19,126 nt of DNA from Paramacrobiotus metropolitanus (Eukaryota > Tardigrada > Eutardigrada > Parachela > Macrobiotidae), in contig NW_026570683.1 of NCBI RefSeq assembly GCF_019649055.1, forward strand, positions 1 to 19,126, given 5' to 3'. Made by a program: the position numbers and the translations under genes. The first letter of the stretch is position 1. Every line of letters starts with the position of its first letter. Under the pieces are notes generated by a model that was given only the letters and a program-made list of their open reading frames with translations, had not been told where the DNA came from and did no database searches. Below, one piece after another: positions 18,331-19,126 of this stretch.

Positions 18331-19126
18331 GTTTTAAATTTCGCTGTGATAAGCTGCAAAATATGTAAGATCTTTTGATCAATGAAATCGCTCCCAACAG
18401 TTGTGGTAGTACTATGGATAGGAAAAGAAGGAAGAATGCAGTCAGAAATCGTTTTGCTCGGGCGATTGGTACAACAAAAACGCCATGCGCTAAATTGACA
18501 GGATAACATTTCTGAGCTTTGCTACAACGTATATGCATTTATGTATTCAACGGTCAGATAAACACAGTACAAATCTGGAAGCAAAAGTGCGGTGGGAAAC
18601 AGGACTATTGCTCGTTGCATAGCCGGTTGAGCGACGGTTTGTGTTCGAACTTTTCGAGCCTGAATTCCAGCCGTGCCGGGTGCGCTGCACAAAGCTGTTG
18701 ACTACCTTTTGCGGCCCTTCTTTCGGCTGACAACCTTTGGCGCTACCTTTTCCGTGCACTGCTTTCCTCGTGCACAACCTTATGACCGCCACTACAGTAC
18801 CTATAACTCACTCACAGTCCTGTAACTCACAAGTCACTTTAGTGTTTATTCTGGCAAGTGCGGAACAGTTTGCTTTTATTTATCTTAATTTCAGCCACAA
18901 CCGTTTTGCTTTAAAACTATTTCGAATCCATGTTGTGTAAATATTTCGTAAAACGATCCTCTACTTCCGGTAAGTAGCGCACAAAATATTAGTTATTTTT
19001 TCCCTAATTAGTTCATTGACGTTTTCTCCTCGTGATAAAACGCAGAAGCGAAACGAAAAGTAATTCACAGGTGAAAAGTAGTGCAGAAGGTAGTGAACCG
19101 ATTCAAAGGCTGTGAATGGCTGCAAA
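18331..19126. other. Non-coding end of copy 2
   Basis: Equivalent of 9613-10416: the relic's flank, including CAACGGTCAGATAAACACA near 18549-18567, then sequence without a recognisable gene up to the window edge. Confidence 0.45.

Larger units (their letters stand above)
13908..19126 (+). repeat. Direct repeat, copy 2 (5.22 kb, runs off the window)
   Basis: This copy has the same order and orientation as 5134-10416. Differences are dominated by deletions of 1-4 nt in copy 2, scattered evenly over coding and non-coding parts. Substitutions are rare in the intervals I compared by eye; for example 16802-17100 versus 8073-8385 shows about two 1-nt deletions and no substitution. Both main genes are frame-disrupted here. 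The repeat is still matching at the last base of the window. Confidence 0.95.

Noticed and set aside
5134-19126. The 5.3 kb direct repeats as long terminal repeats or a transposon
   Set aside because: Much too long for LTRs, they contain ordinary host-type genes, and no transposase, reverse transcriptase, terminal inverted repeat or target-site duplication is visible.
1-19126. tRNA, rRNA, CRISPR array, bacterial operon or viral gene signals
   Set aside because: Looked for and not seen: no cloverleaf-like tRNA arms, no regular spaced repeats, no viral protein resemblance, and the spliced genes argue for a eukaryotic nuclear genome.

Overview
This looks like nuclear DNA of a small invertebrate animal. 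The genes have short GT-AG introns (62, 73, 220 and 284 nt), there are TATA boxes about 100 nt upstream of two start codons, and the encoded proteins are rhodopsin-like seven-transmembrane receptors and an F-box protein. The overall style (compact introns, lineage-specific orphan receptors, a divergent F-box family) reminds me of a tardigrade such as Hypsibius or Ramazzottius. That is recognition from memory, not proof. Nothing suggests bacteria, phage, plasmid or CRISPR.

Layout. 1-2047: AT-rich, no convincing coding gene; it may hold a 5' UTR intron of the next gene. 2108-4323 (+): a four-exon gene for a protein of about 599 residues, with a Tudor/SH3-barrel-like N-terminus, an F-box in the middle and an unrecognised C-terminal half. 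Its introns are perfectly phased, but exon 1 changes reading frame three times, as if three single bases were missing. 4324-5133: intergenic. 5134-10416: a 5.3 kb block holding a small secreted-protein gene (+, 6183-6554), a convergent intact single-exon receptor gene (-, 7161-8072), and upstream of that receptor a dead N-terminal fragment of a second copy of it (-, 9451-9612). 10417-13907: 3.5 kb of single-copy spacer containing a second, different receptor gene with one intron (+, 11319-12543) and a cluster of palindromes at its right end. 13908-19126: a second, slightly shorter copy of the 5.3 kb block, running to the window edge. In this copy the secreted-protein gene and the receptor are broken by many small deletions.

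Duplication occurred in at least two layers. An old, diverged layer duplicated the receptor together with its upstream region (8073-8345 versus 9613-9846), and a non-coding segment (about 6730-6990 versus 13265-13560). A recent, nearly identical layer produced the 5.3 kb direct repeats. The simplest reading is a tandem duplication of an 8.77 kb unit (5134-13907) with its junction at 13907/13908, of which only part of the second unit is visible. An assembly artefact is a serious alternative: copy 2 differs from copy 1 mostly by 1-4 base deletions and by few substitutions, which is the signature of poorly polished long-read sequence rather than of neutral pseudogene decay.

Functionally, the two intact receptors are plasma-membrane, probably G-protein-coupled, orphan receptors. 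The F-box protein would be a substrate-recognition subunit of an SCF ubiquitin ligase. The small secreted protein could be a peptide precursor or other extracellular product. No pathway linking them can be shown from sequence alone.
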